From NCBI RefSeq assembly GCF_024171695.1, contig NZ_JAMTCF010000011.1, positions 109,498 through 173,497 of the forward strand: DNA of 64,000 nt, written 5' to 3'. The stretch is from Actinosynnema pretiosum (GTDB lineage: Bacteria; Actinomycetota; Actinomycetes; Mycobacteriales; Pseudonocardiaceae). The position numbers were made by a program, and so were the translations under genes. The notes below the pieces were generated by a model. The model was not told where the DNA came from. It searched no databases and worked only from the letters and a program-made list of their open reading frames with translations. Below, piece after piece: positions 1 to 8,624 of this stretch (position 1 is the first letter of the stretch; each line of letters opens with the position of its first letter).

Positions 1-12
1 AGGAAGCCCCAG

Positions 13-2073
13 ATGAGCGTCACGGAACCCGGACTCCCCGCCCCCCGCGCCGCGCAGGACGACGGGCACACCGCCGCCCCGCCCAGCCTGTCCCAGGCCC
101 GCACCAACGTCATCTTCGGCGTGATCGCCCTCGGGATGCTCCTCGCCGCCCTCGACCAGACCATCGTCGCGACCGCGCTGCCCACCATCGTCGGCGAGGT
201 CGGCGGCGCCGGGCACATGAGCTGGGTGGTCACCTCCTACATCCTCGCCGAGACCGTCGCGTCCGTGCTGGCGGGCAAGTTCGGCGACCTGTTCGGCCGC
301 AAGGCCGTGTTCCAGGTCAGCGTCGTGGTCTTCATCGTCGGCTCCTTCTTCTGCGGCGCCGCCGACACCATGGGCGGCCTCATCGCGATGCGGGCGCTGC
401 AGGGCATCGGCGGCGGCGGGATCGCGGTCACCGCCACCGCCCTCATCGCCGACGTCATCCCGCTGCGCGCGCGCGGCAAGTACCAGGGCGCGCTCGGCGC
501 GGTGTTCGGCGTGACGACCGTGGTCGGCCCGCTGCTCGGCGGCCTGTTCACCGACCACCTGTCCTGGCGCTGGGCGTTCTACGTCAACGTCCCGCTCGCC
601 CTCGCCGTCATCGCGCTCGCCGCCAAGGCCATCCCCGGCGCGGGCGAGCGCGGCAAACCCAGGATCGACTACTGGGGCGCCGCCCTGATCGCGCTGGGCG
701 CCAGCGGTCTCACGCTCGCCACCACCTGGGGCGGCACCGAGTACCCGTGGGGCTCGACCACGATCATCGGCCTGTTCGCCGGTTCCGCCGTCGCGCTGGC
801 CCTGTTCGTCGTGGTGGAGAACCGCGTCCCCGAGCCGATCCTGCCGATGAGGTTGTTCCGGGGCAAGGTGTTCGCGGTCGCCTCGCTGCTCAGCTTCATC
901 GTCGGCTTCGCCATGATGGGCGCGCTCACGTTCCTGCCCTCGTACCTCCAGTACGTCAGCGGCGCGTCCGCCACCTCGTCCGGCCTGCGCACCCTGCCCA
1001 TGGTGCTCGGCCTGCTGATCACCGCGCTGCTGTCCGGCCAGGTCGTCGGCGCCACCGGCCGCTACCGCCCGTTCCCCATCGCGGGCGCGGCCGTCACCGG
1101 CGTCGGCATGTACCTGCTGTCCACACTGGACCCGAAGTCCTCGATCGCCGCCCAATCGCTGGCCATGTTCGTGCTGGGCGCGGGGATCGGCCTGGTCATG
1201 CAGGTGCTCACGATCGTCGTGCAGAACACCGCCGACTACCGCGACCTCGGCTCCGCCACCTCCGGCGTCACCTTCTTCCGCTCGCTCGGCAGCTCCTTCG
1301 GCGCCTCGATCATGGGCACCGTCTACGCCAACCGCCTCGCCGAGACCCTGCCGCCCGCACTGGTCCAGACCGGCGTGCCACCCGCCGCGATCACCACCCC
1401 GGAAGCGCTGCACGCCCTGCCCGAGGCGACCAGGCAACCGATCACCACCGCCTACGCCGACGCGCTGCACACCGTCTTCCTTGCCGCCGTCCCGATCGCG
1501 CTCCTCGGCCTGCTGGTGGCGTTCCTGCTGCCCCAGGTGGCGATCCGGGGCACCGCCCGCGAGGCCGCGAAGGGCGCGGGCGAGGGCTTCGCCATGCCCA
1601 CCGACCAGCACGCCGACACCCAGCTGGAGAACCTGATCGGCCGGGTGGCGGGCCACAACCCGGACATGCCCCGCCAGGTGCTCGCCCGCTCCGGCCTACC
1701 GCTGGAGCTGCCCGCCGCGTGGGCGCTGCTGGGCATCCACCTGCGCGCCGAGCTGCTCGGCGAGCGCACCCGCCAGTCCGACGTCGAGGACCAGGTCGGC
1801 CTGCCGCACGGCGTCCTCACCTCGTTCTACGACGCCCTCGCCGCCGAGGGCCACCTCACCCGCACCGCCGACGGCCACCTCGCTCTCACCCCGGCCGCGT
1901 CCACGACCGTGACCGCCCTGATCGAGGCGTGGACCGCCTGGCTGCTGGACCAGCTCGCGGACTGGACCGCCCGGCGCGACCCGGACACCGTCGACGACGA
2001 GGTGCGCTCGGCGGTCCGGCGGATCACCCGCAGGCTCATGCTGGAGCAGCAGCGCGAGCTCCAGCGCGGCTGA
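13..2073 (+). CDS. DHA2-family (14-TMS) MFS drug efflux transporter with C-terminal winged-helix-like domain
   Basis: Proton-driven multidrug efflux pump of the EmrB/QacA (DHA2) type in the cytoplasmic membrane. Residues about 35-510 form repeated hydrophobic helices. The loop 2-3 motif A (GKFGDLFGRK, near residue 87) and a motif-C-like segment (GVTTVVGPLLGG, near 166) are visible. Residues about 530-686 are soluble and read like a MarR/winged-helix domain: a helical start, then QVGLPHGVLTSFYDALAAEG and HLTRTADGHLALT as a recognition helix and wing. The protein is therefore much longer than the usual 480-540 residues. An A/G-rich ribosome site (aggaag) precedes the ATG. A perfect hairpin follows the stop. 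The transporter call is secure; the role of the tail (sensing, regulation or a structural fold) is inference. Confidence 0.93.
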   Translation: MSVTEPGLPAPRAAQDDGHTAAPPSLSQARTNVIFGVIALGMLLAALDQTIVATALPTIVGEVGGAGHMSWVVTSYILAETVASVLAGKFGDLFGRKAVFQVSVVVFIVGSFFCGAADTMGGLIAMRALQGIGGGGIAVTATALIADVIPLRARGKYQGALGAVFGVTTVVGPLLGGLFTDHLSWRWAFYVNVPLALAVIALAAKAIPGAGERGKPRIDYWGAALIALGASGLTLATTWGGTEYPWGSTTIIGLFAGSAVALALFVVVENRVPEPILPMRLFRGKVFAVASLLSFIVGFAMMGALTFLPSYLQYVSGASATSSGLRTLPMVLGLLITALLSGQVVGATGRYRPFPIAGAAVTGVGMYLLSTLDPKSSIAAQSLAMFVLGAGIGLVMQVLTIVVQNTADYRDLGSATSGVTFFRSLGSSFGASIMGTVYANRLAETLPPALVQTGVPPAAITTPEALHALPEATRQPITTAYADALHTVFLAAVPIALLGLLVAFLLPQVAIRGTAREAAKGAGEGFAMPTDQHADTQLENLIGRVAGHNPDMPRQVLARSGLPLELPAAWALLGIHLRAELLGERTRQSDVEDQVGLPHGVLTSFYDALAAEGHLTRTADGHLALTPAASTTVTALIEAWTAWLLDQLADWTARRDPDTVDDEVRSAVRRITRRLMLEQQRELQRG

Positions 2074-2076
2074 CCG

Positions 2077-2098
2077 GTGTCCCCCGCGCGGGGGACAC
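2077..2098 (+). terminator. hairpin terminator after the MFS gene
   Basis: A perfect 22-bp palindrome, arms GTGTCCCCC and GGGGGACAC around GCGC, begins four bases after the stop codon of the efflux gene and lies before the ribosome site of the next gene. There is no T-tract, as is common in high-GC actinobacteria. Confidence 0.6.
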
Positions 2099-2190
2099 GC
2101 GATTGTCCTGCCCAGGGGGACGCGGCGGCGAACCCGGTTTCCCCAGCCTCTCGACGAAGCCGAAGAGCCGTCGAGAGGAACGCGGAAACC

Positions 2191-3075
2191 ATGCGCAGCA
2201 AGGGAAACCCGGACAGCACGCCACCGACCGAGGTCCCCGCGAACCGGGCGAGGCTGCGGTCCTTCCGGGTGCCGGTCCTGCTGGTGGCACTGTTCGCGGT
2301 CCTGGCCGCCGTCACCGGGGCCAACCGGCTCGTCGCGCCCGTCCCGGTGCTCGCCCTGCCGGTCGGCCTCGCGCTCGCCGCGGCCTGCGTCGCTTGCTAC
2401 CGCAGGCTTTCCCGGTACGTCGAGCTGCGCGACGAGGTCCCCGAGGCGGCCCCGGACGGCCGGTGGCGGCTGCTCGGCCGGGGCGCGCTGCTCGGCGCGG
2501 CCCTGTTCACCGCGCTGATGCTGCTGGTCGCGGTGCTCGGCGGGGTCGACGCACTGGCGTGGGGCTCGTTCGGCGGGTTCCTCGCCTCGGCGGGGGCGAC
2601 GTCGGGGGTGGCGGTGATCGAGGAGGTGCTGTTCCGGGGCGTGGTGCTCCGCGTGCTGGAGGAGCGCGCGGGCACGGTCGTCGCGATCGCGGCGTCCTCG
2701 GCGCTGTTCGGCCTGACGCACCTGGTCAACGCCAACGCCACGCTGTGGGGCGCGCTCTCGATCGCGCTGACCGGCGGCACGATGACCGCCGCCGCGTACC
2801 TGGCGACCCGCTCGCTGTGGCTGCCGATCGGCCTGCACTTCGCCTGGAACTTCACGCACGCTGGCATCTTCGGGGTGGCGCTCTCCGGCTCGGACACCCC
2901 GCCCGACGGCCTGCTCGCCACCACCCTGTCCGGCCCGTCCGCGATCACCGGCGGCGTGTTCGGCCCGGAGGCCGGCCTGCTCGCCCTGCTGGTGTGCGCA
3001 GGGCCGACGTTCCTGCTGCTGCGCGCGGCCCACCGCGACGGCCGCTTCCGCGCGGCCCAGGTCACCCGCCCCTGA
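2191..3075 (+). CDS. CPBP-family intramembrane metalloprotease
   Basis: Membrane-embedded protease of the CPBP (CAAX/Abi) family, 294 residues. Eight or so hydrophobic segments are visible. The family motifs are present: EEVLFRG (glutamate pair and arginine), then FGLTHLVN and HFAWNF, whose histidines should complete the metal site. I chose ATG 2191 because GAGAGG lies just upstream and the protein then begins with a short hydrophilic leader. An in-frame start at 2077 would run through the terminator hairpin. The 3' end overlaps the convergent GAP-family gene by 14 bp. The substrate cannot be told from sequence; relatives act in prenyl-protein processing, bacteriocin immunity or regulated proteolysis. 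Confidence 0.9.
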   Translation: MRSKGNPDSTPPTEVPANRARLRSFRVPVLLVALFAVLAAVTGANRLVAPVPVLALPVGLALAAACVACYRRLSRYVELRDEVPEAAPDGRWRLLGRGALLGAALFTALMLLVAVLGGVDALAWGSFGGFLASAGATSGVAVIEEVLFRGVVLRVLEERAGTVVAIAASSALFGLTHLVNANATLWGALSIALTGGTMTAAAYLATRSLWLPIGLHFAWNFTHAGIFGVALSGSDTPPDGLLATTLSGPSAITGGVFGPEAGLLALLVCAGPTFLLLRAAHRDGRFRAAQVTRP

Positions 3076-3769
3076 TCTGCCGCAACTGCTCGTCGGTCAG
3101 GTCGACCAGACCGAAGAACTCCAAGCGCGCCAAGGCGTCCCCGGCGACGTAGAACCCGGCGACGATGCACAGCAGCAACAGCCCGCGCCGACCGCCGTCC
3201 CCCGAGCGCAACCTGGTGACCAGCCCGGAGAACCGCTCGCGCACCCGCTCCCGCCGCGCCCGGTGGACGAGCGCGACGACCAGGCACGGCGCGACCACCA
3301 CCAGGCAGTACACCGCCACCAGCGCGGACCCCGCCACGAGGGGGAGGTCCGCGCGGCCGATCGTCGCCAGCGCGGCCAGGTACGGCAGCGCCGTCGAGAC
3401 CTCCACCGCCGCCACCACCAGCGCGAGCCCGGCCACCCCCAGGTGCCCGCGCCCGGCGGAGGCCTCGTCGTCGCGCGGCGGCCGGTCCACCTCCGCGAGC
3501 ACCCCGTACAGCAGCAGCGCGATCCCGGCGACCAGTTGCACGTGGTCGACGCCGCGCTCGCCGATCGCGCCCAGCACCACCCCCGCGCCCGCCACGACCG
3601 CGATCCCCACCGCCGCGTACACCGCGAAGAACACGCCCAGCAGCACGAGCACCCGCGACAGCGGCCTGCGGTGCGCCAGCAGCAGGTGCAGGGTGACCAG
3701 GAACAGGGTGATGTTCAGCGAGTCCAGCAGCGCCAGTCCGCCGACGGTGATCAGGTCCTTGACGCCCAC
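3062..3769 (-). CDS. GAP-family (Sap/sulfolipid-addressing-like) membrane protein
   Basis: Six-helix integral membrane protein of 235 residues resembling the GAP/Sap family. Mycobacterial members move glycolipids or peptidolipids to the cell surface, and others belong to the LysE-like superfamily. Hydrophobic stretches alternate with short Arg-rich loops, and the segment between helices 3 and 4 (RPPRDDEASAGRG) is the cytosolic linker. I chose GTG 3769 because a G-rich ribosome site (GGGGGGA) sits six bases upstream; the longer reading adds 49 low-complexity Arg/Pro residues. It is convergent with the CPBP gene. No partner glycolipid genes are next to it, so the cargo is unknown. Confidence 0.75.
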   Translation of the reverse strand: MGVKDLITVGGLALLDSLNITLFLVTLHLLLAHRRPLSRVLVLLGVFFAVYAAVGIAVVAGAGVVLGAIGERGVDHVQLVAGIALLLYGVLAEVDRPPRDDEASAGRGHLGVAGLALVVAAVEVSTALPYLAALATIGRADLPLVAGSALVAVYCLVVVAPCLVVALVHRARRERVRERFSGLVTRLRSGDGGRRGLLLLCIVAGFYVAGDALARLEFFGLVDLTDEQLRQIRGG

Positions 3770-3928
3770 GTGGTCCCCCCGGTTCCTCCGGCACGTCGGC
3801 GGGCCAGCGTAGTGCGCGTGGGCCGGGGGAGGGCGAGTCGCGGCGCGGGGGAGCGGTGCGCTGGTTCGGGTTCTCGCACTGCCGCGCGGCGCGGGGGAGC
3901 GGCCCGGCCGGAGCACCGCCTTGCCAAG

Positions 3929-3968
3929 CGGACCACCAGTCCGTAACGTCGATGTGGACCGACAGTCC
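3929..3968 (+). promoter_or_regulatory. tandem operator half-repeats upstream of the NmrA-like gene
   Basis: Two short palindromes, CGGAC-N5-GTCCG and GGAC-N5-GTCC, lie 26 bp apart centre to centre and end 20 bp before the ATG. Both share the pattern GGACcnncAGTCCg. They look like paired dimer sites for a TetR-, HxlR- or PadR-type repressor. The TetR gene downstream of the NmrA-like gene is the obvious candidate, but that is inference. Confidence 0.6.
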
Positions 3969-3988
3969 GCTTACCTCATGGAGCGCGC

Positions 3989-4837
3989 ATGACCGCCACC
4001 GACACGCCCCACGTCCTCGTCACCGGCGCCAACGGCAACACCGGCCGCCACGTCGTCGCCGGACTCCTCGCGCGCGGCGCCACCGCCACGGCCGCGACCC
4101 GCTCCGCGACCCCCGCCTTCGACTGGCACGACCCGCGAACCCACGCCGCCGCGCTCGACGGCGCCGACGCCGTCTACCTCGTCCCGCCCGCGGGCGACCC
4201 CGAACCGCAGGCCGTCATGCTCCCGTTCCTCGAGCGGGCCAGGGAATCCGGCGTGCGCAGGGCCGTGCTGCTCAGCGCCGCCATGCTCCCGCCCGGCGGA
4301 CCGGCGGCGGGCAGCGTGCACCCCGCGCTCCCCGAGCTGTTCGACGAGTGGGCCGTGCTGCGCCCCAGCTGGTTCATGCAGAACCTCACCGACGACCACC
4401 TGCACGCCCAGAGCGTCCGCGAGCGCTCCACCATCACCACCGCCACCGGTGACGGCAAGGTCGCGTTCATCGACGCCGAGGACATCGCCCGCGTCGCCGT
4501 CGAAGCCCTGCTGCGCCCCGAACCGCTCAACACCGACCTGGTCCTGACCGGCCCGGAAAGCCTGTCGTACCGGCAGATCGCGGCCATCCTCACCGACGTC
4601 CTCGGCCGCGAGATCACGCACACCCCCGTCACCGCCGCCGAGTTCCAGCGCCACTACGCGGAAGCGGGCATCCCCGCCGAGTTCGCCGCCCTCCTCGCCC
4701 AGGGCGACACCGCCATCGCGGCGGGCGCCGAGGACCGCACCACCGACGCCGTGCGCGCGGTCACCGGCCGGGACCCCCGCTCCTTCCGGGACTTCGCGAC
4801 CGCCCGCGCCGCCGCCCGGCGGGACACCGACCGCTGA
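3989..4837 (+). CDS. NmrA-like / atypical SDR NAD(P)-binding protein
   Basis: Atypical short-chain dehydrogenase of the NmrA/azoreductase-like group, 282 residues. The Rossmann motif (VTGANGNTG, residues about 10-18) is at the N-terminus, and residues AATRS at the end of beta-2 suggest an NADP(H) preference. The second half (TGPESLSYRQIAAILTDVLGREI) is the usual substrate-side region of this family. These proteins serve as NADP-dependent quinone or azo reductases, or as redox-sensing regulators. The ribosome site is GGAG ten bases before the ATG. It lies between a double operator and a TetR gene in the same direction, a typical redox-enzyme/repressor pair. Confidence 0.88.
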   Translation: MTATDTPHVLVTGANGNTGRHVVAGLLARGATATAATRSATPAFDWHDPRTHAAALDGADAVYLVPPAGDPEPQAVMLPFLERARESGVRRAVLLSAAMLPPGGPAAGSVHPALPELFDEWAVLRPSWFMQNLTDDHLHAQSVRERSTITTATGDGKVAFIDAEDIARVAVEALLRPEPLNTDLVLTGPESLSYRQIAAILTDVLGREITHTPVTAAEFQRHYAEAGIPAEFAALLAQGDTAIAAGAEDRTTDAVRAVTGRDPRSFRDFATARAAARRDTDR

Positions 4838-4923
4838 ACCGGCCGGACCGGGTCCGCCGAACCCCTAGGATCGGTGCGGACCCCGATTCAGCGCCGAGTC
4901 CGGACCAGGACGGGAGAACCACC

Positions 4924-5514
4924 GTGGCCGCGAGGGAACGCGCCGACGCCGCCCGCAACCGGCGGGCCATCCTCGACGCCGCGAGCGCCCTGTTCGAGAC
5001 CGCCACCGACCCGCTCGCCGTCACCATGGACGACATCGCGGCGGCGGCGGGCGTCGGCAAGGGCACCCTGTTCCGCCGGTTCGGCGACCGCGCGGGCCTG
5101 GTCCGCGCGGTCTACGCCACCCGGTTCGGCGCGCTCTACGAGGCCATCACCAGCGGACCGCCGCCCCTGGGCCCCGGCCTGCCCGCCCGCGAGCGCGTCG
5201 TGGCCGTCCTGGACGCGATCGTCTCGGTCAAGCTGGACAACCGCCGCATCGCGCTCGTCCTGGAGAGCCTGGGCCCCGAACCGGAGAGCACCAGCCTGTT
5301 CGACTCCGCCAACTACCGCACCGCGCACACCCTGCTCGCCGAGCTGGCCGCCGAGCTCGTCGGCGCCGACCGGGCCGACTGGACCGCGCACGTGCTGCTC
5401 TCCGCGACCAGGATCGACCTGGTCGAGCACTTGGTCGACCAGAGGGGCTGGAGCGGCGAGCGGGTGCGCGGCCACCTGCGCGAGCTGGCCGACCGGCTCC
5501 TCGGCCCGGCCTGA
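4924..5514 (+). CDS. TetR-family transcriptional regulator
   Basis: One-component repressor of 196 residues. The N-terminal helix-turn-helix is clear (ILDAASALFE, then MDDIAAAAGVGKGTLFRRFG, residues about 17-60), followed by a helical ligand-binding half. The GTG start has a GGGAGAA ribosome site eight bases upstream. It follows the NmrA-like gene by 86 bp in the same direction and probably controls it through the paired palindromes in front of that gene. The ligand is unknown. Confidence 0.9.
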   Translation: MAARERADAARNRRAILDAASALFETATDPLAVTMDDIAAAAGVGKGTLFRRFGDRAGLVRAVYATRFGALYEAITSGPPPLGPGLPARERVVAVLDAIVSVKLDNRRIALVLESLGPEPESTSLFDSANYRTAHTLLAELAAELVGADRADWTAHVLLSATRIDLVEHLVDQRGWSGERVRGHLRELADRLLGPA

Positions 5515-5647
5515 CCGGCGTCGAGCCGGGTTCGGCCGGTCAGGGGGAGCGCCTGGCGCGAACGGGCGGCGGGCGGACCGCCCATGCGCTACGGTCACCG
5601 TGAGTAACAGCGTTTCGCTGCCCGCCGGTGCTGCTGAGGAACCCCCG

Positions 5648-6382
5648 ATGGAGAACAGTCCCCCCAAGGTCGTCGTGGTCGTGCCGACCTACAACGAGCG
5701 GGAGAACCTGCCCGTGCTCGTCGCCGAGCTGCTCGCGCTGCCCGTCGAGGACCTGCGCGTGCTCGTCGTCGACGACAGCTCCCCGGACGGCACCGGTGAC
5801 GTCGCCGACGCCCTGACGCGCGAGCACCCCGGCGTGGTGGGCGTGCTGCACCGCACCGAGAAGGACGGCCTCGGCCGGGCCTACGTCGCGGGCATGACGC
5901 GCGCCCTGGACGAGGGCGCGGACATCGTGGTCCAGATGGACGCCGACCTGTCCCACCCCTCCGAGGTCATCCCGACCATGGTCGAGACCCTGACCACCAC
6001 CGACGCCGCCGTGGTGCTCGGCTCCCGGTACGTGCCGGGCGGGTCGGCGGCCAGCGAGTGGGCCTGGCACCGCAGGCTGCTGTCCGCGTGGGCCAACACG
6101 TACGTCAACGCGATCCTCAAGCTCGGCGTGCGCGACGCGACCGCCGGGTTCAAGGCGTGGAAGGCGGACGCCCTGCGCGCCGTCGACCTCGGCACGATCC
6201 GCAGCAACGGCTACTCGTTCCAGGTCGAGATGAACCACCGGGTCGTCCAGGCGGGCAAGCGCATCGCCGAGGTGCCGATCACCTTCGAGGAGCGGGTCGA
6301 GGGCGCGTCGAAGATGACGCTGAAGGTCCAGCTGGAGTCCGCGGTCATGCCGTGGAAGTTCCGCTTCGGCAAGCGCGACTGA
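5648..6382 (+). CDS. polyprenol monophosphomannose synthase (GT2 dolichol-phosphate mannosyltransferase)
   Basis: Family GT2 glycosyltransferase of 244 residues that transfers mannose from GDP-mannose to polyprenyl phosphate on the inner face of the membrane. The product feeds mannosylation of lipoglycans and secreted proteins. The N-terminal nucleotide-binding strand (VVVVVPTYNERENLPVL) is followed by VVDDSSPDGT and the metal-binding QMDADLSHP. The C-terminal RSNGYSFQVEMNHR and ITFEERVEGASKM are hallmarks of the Dpm1/Ppm1 catalytic domain. There is no attached acyltransferase domain, so this is the stand-alone catalytic unit. The start is ATG with GAGGAA ten bases upstream. A hairpin follows. 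Confidence 0.92.
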   Translation: MENSPPKVVVVVPTYNERENLPVLVAELLALPVEDLRVLVVDDSSPDGTGDVADALTREHPGVVGVLHRTEKDGLGRAYVAGMTRALDEGADIVVQMDADLSHPSEVIPTMVETLTTTDAAVVLGSRYVPGGSAASEWAWHRRLLSAWANTYVNAILKLGVRDATAGFKAWKADALRAVDLGTIRSNGYSFQVEMNHRVVQAGKRIAEVPITFEERVEGASKMTLKVQLESAVMPWKFRFGKRD

Positions 6383-6387
6383 CCCCG

Positions 6388-6421
6388 CACGAGAGCGCTC
6401 CCACCTGGGGGTGCTCTCGTG
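6388..6421 (+). terminator. hairpin between convergent mannosyltransferase and terpene-synthase-like genes
   Basis: CACGAGAGC and GCTCTCGTG form a 9-bp stem with a partly paired interior (CCCACC/GGGG). It begins six bases after the mannosyltransferase stop. The downstream gene is convergent, so the hairpin may work in both directions. Confidence 0.6.
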
Positions 6422-6452
6422 CCGGTCCAGTGCTACCCGAGTGGGAGCGCTC
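6393..6452. promoter_or_regulatory. GAGCGCTC-containing inverted repeat
   Basis: GAGCGCTCCCAC is repeated as its exact complement GTGGGAGCGCTC 36 bp further on. Each copy carries the GAGCGCTC palindrome seen in LacI-family (CebR-like) operators of actinomycetes. It lies between two convergent 3' ends, where an operator would be out of place, so structured RNA for termination is the simpler reading. Confidence 0.35.
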
Positions 6453-6475
6453 TCCCGACGTGCGCGCCTCAACGC

Positions 6476-8431
6476 TCACCGGCACAGCGCGGCCAGCCCG
6501 TCGACGAGCCTGCCGTACGGGTTGAGCCCCGCCAGCTCCACCGCCCCGCTCACCACCCCGAAGAACGCCCTGCGCGCCACGAGCCCACCGGGCGCCGCGT
6601 AGCTGTCCCTGACCGCGACGTCCACGTCCACCAGCAGCCGGGCGTCCCCGACGACCTCTTCCCCCAGCACCACCTGCCGCCACACCACCGCGACCAACTC
6701 CCGCAGCACCGGCGAGGCAGGCGCCCCGGCCGCGTCCACCGCCGCGTCGAACACCCCCGGCCAGCCGACCTCCCGCAAGTCGGCGGGCTCCCCCTCCCCG
6801 CACCGCGCCACCACGTCCCGAGCCCGCGCCGCGCACCGCGCCCCGTCCACCCCCGGCAGCACCGCCCGCCGCGCCACCCGCGCCGCCCGCAGCTCCACCG
6901 AGTCCGCCCGCGCCTCCCACAGCGGCCCCCAGCAGGCGTCGAACAGCACCTCCGCGCCCACGACCGAGCATCCGGCCACCCGCTCCCGAGGAGCCGGAAC
7001 CCGGTACGCCCGCGCCACCTCGCCCCCCGCCGCCCGGAATGCCGCGAACTGCGCCCCCACCAGGTAGCGCGGCATCAGCAGGTACCACAGCGCCGCCCCC
7101 ATGGAGATCTCGGCGGCCTCCTCGTGCCCGTCCTCCCCGCACCCGCACTCCAGCGCCGCGTCGGTCAACTCGGCCAACGCCGCCCCGAACCCGGTGATCG
7201 CGGACGCCCCGCGCACCGCCAGCGCGAGGTTCACCTCGTTGAAGCTCTCCCCGTGCGCGAAATCGGTCACCGCGTCGGAGATGTCGTTGTAGCGCACGAT
7301 GTTCTCCACGGCCCGCCGGATCGCCCGACACCGGGAGAACCCCCGGAACTCCCCTTCGGCCCCCGCCAACCGTCGGTACGCCCCGGTCCCGAGCGGCAAC
7401 CGCAGGTACGGTGCAACCGCCCCGTCCCACGCCCGAGCCAACGCGTACCCGGCCGGATCCACCGCCACCACGTCCAGGCACCCCGCCCCGGACCGGCTAG
7501 CCCCCAGGCTGCCTGCCCGTAGCCCGCCAGCCCCCAGGCCGCTCACCCCCAGGCCGCTTGCCCGCAGGCCACCTGCCCCCGCGCCGCCCACTCCCCGGCT
7601 GACCGCCCCGGAGCCGCCACCCCCTCGACCGCCCATCCCCGAGCCGTGCAACCCTCCGCGACCCACCCCCCACCCACCCGCTCCCGAACCGCCGTCCCAA
7701 GCCCCACCCGCTCCCCAACCCCCTGCCGCAGGCAACCCGTCCTTGAGCGCCATCAACCCGCCCACCGCAGCCACGTCCAACACCGCCCGCGCCACCGCAG
7801 GCCCCGACAACAACTCCAACCCCTCACTGGCCACCGCCGCGTAAGCCCACCGCGCCCCCGCCCCCGGATCATCGGGCGCACCGCAGTAGTCCACCGCCGA
7901 CGTCAACGCCAACAACGACCCGCACACGTCCAACACCCGCCCGTCCGCGCGGATGAACTGCCACGCGTACGCGCTGCCCCACAGATCCCGCACCGCCATC
8001 CCCGGCTCGGTGGCGCCGGGAACCCGCCGCCGGTACTCCTCCCACAACCGCCCGACCTCACCCCCCTTGCGCGGCACGACCGAAGCCGCCAACGCCAACC
8101 CCCGAGCAGCGGCCCCACCCCCGTCCCGCACCCCGGCCACCGCCGACGCCACCCCACGCGCCACCTCGGCCAGCGGACTGGCCACCGCGCACTCCCGCAG
8201 CTCGTCGGACCGGAACACCTCCAACACCCGCCGCGCCGCCGCCAACCCACCGGCGGGCCGGGGCAACCGGGCGGACCGATAAGGCTCGTACTCCGGCGCC
8301 CCCACCAGGTAGGTCACCGCCCCACCCGGCCCGGCAGGCCCACCGACCGCAGGCCCCACTCCCTCCAACAACCCCACAACCCCGTCGTCCACCAACCCGC
8401 AGCCCCGCGCGTCCCACAGGTCGAGCCTCAC
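6476..8431 (-). CDS. divergent terpene-synthase-like protein with low-complexity insert
   Basis: 651 residues, family not certain. Residues 382-390 read NDISDAVTD followed by FAHGESFNEVNLAL. This matches helix H of class I terpene synthases (ND-x-x-S-x-x-x-E, then xxGxxHNxVxxL), with S and E each replaced by D. An RY pair follows at 455-456, about the usual distance. No clear DDxxD motif precedes it. Residues about 232-312 are a Gly-rich insert made of 15-bp tandem repeats, and about 190 extra residues follow the RY pair. The GTG start has GGAG upstream. It lies 193 bp behind a pentalenene-oxygenase-like P450 on the same strand, a common terpene locus layout. Another all-helical enzyme is possible. 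Confidence 0.5.
   Translation of the reverse strand: MRLDLWDARGCGLVDDGVVGLLEGVGPAVGGPAGPGGAVTYLVGAPEYEPYRSARLPRPAGGLAAARRVLEVFRSDELRECAVASPLAEVARGVASAVAGVRDGGGAAARGLALAASVVPRKGGEVGRLWEEYRRRVPGATEPGMAVRDLWGSAYAWQFIRADGRVLDVCGSLLALTSAVDYCGAPDDPGAGARWAYAAVASEGLELLSGPAVARAVLDVAAVGGLMALKDGLPAAGGWGAGGAWDGGSGAGGWGVGRGGLHGSGMGGRGGGGSGAVSRGVGGAGAGGLRASGLGVSGLGAGGLRAGSLGASRSGAGCLDVVAVDPAGYALARAWDGAVAPYLRLPLGTGAYRRLAGAEGEFRGFSRCRAIRRAVENIVRYNDISDAVTDFAHGESFNEVNLALAVRGASAITGFGAALAELTDAALECGCGEDGHEEAAEISMGAALWYLLMPRYLVGAQFAAFRAAGGEVARAYRVPAPRERVAGCSVVGAEVLFDACWGPLWEARADSVELRAARVARRAVLPGVDGARCAARARDVVARCGEGEPADLREVGWPGVFDAAVDAAGAPASPVLRELVAVVWRQVVLGEEVVGDARLLVDVDVAVRDSYAAPGGLVARRAFFGVVSGAVELAGLNPYGRLVDGLAALCR
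7495..7735. repeat. 15-bp in-frame minisatellite inside the terpene-synthase-like gene
   Basis: About fifteen degenerate 15-bp units in tandem (for example CCCCCAGGCCGCTCA and CCCCCAGGCCGCTTG on the plus strand). Because the period is a multiple of three, the frame is kept and the protein carries five-residue Gly-rich units such as GLGVS, GLGAG and GLRAG. The best-conserved units lie at the low-coordinate end, and divergence grows towards 7735. Confidence 0.85.
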
Positions 8432-8624
8432 CGACGCCCCACTCCGTCCAACACCTTCACCGCACCGTCACCCGGCAGCCCGCACTCCCACGCGCCTGCA
8501 AGCCCGCGTTCCCACGCCCCGTCACCTCGCACTCCCGCGCCTCACCCGCCCGACCCGCGCGCCCCAGGCACCCCGCACCCCCGCGTCCCCGGCACCTCGC
8601 ACCCCCGCGTCTCCCACCCGAACC
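8432..8624. other. C-rich spacer between P450 and terpene-synthase-like gene
   Basis: This 193-bp gap is strongly C-rich on the plus strand and made of related short blocks such as GCACCCCCGCGTC, which occurs twice in the right half. I see no convincing gene. It may be another decayed tandem repeat between two genes of one transcription unit. Confidence 0.5.

Noticed and set aside
747-3152. An 801-residue open frame overlapping the efflux and CPBP genes
   Set aside because: It is rich in Arg, Pro and Ala with no domain and is explained by high-GC shadow coding of two well-supported genes.
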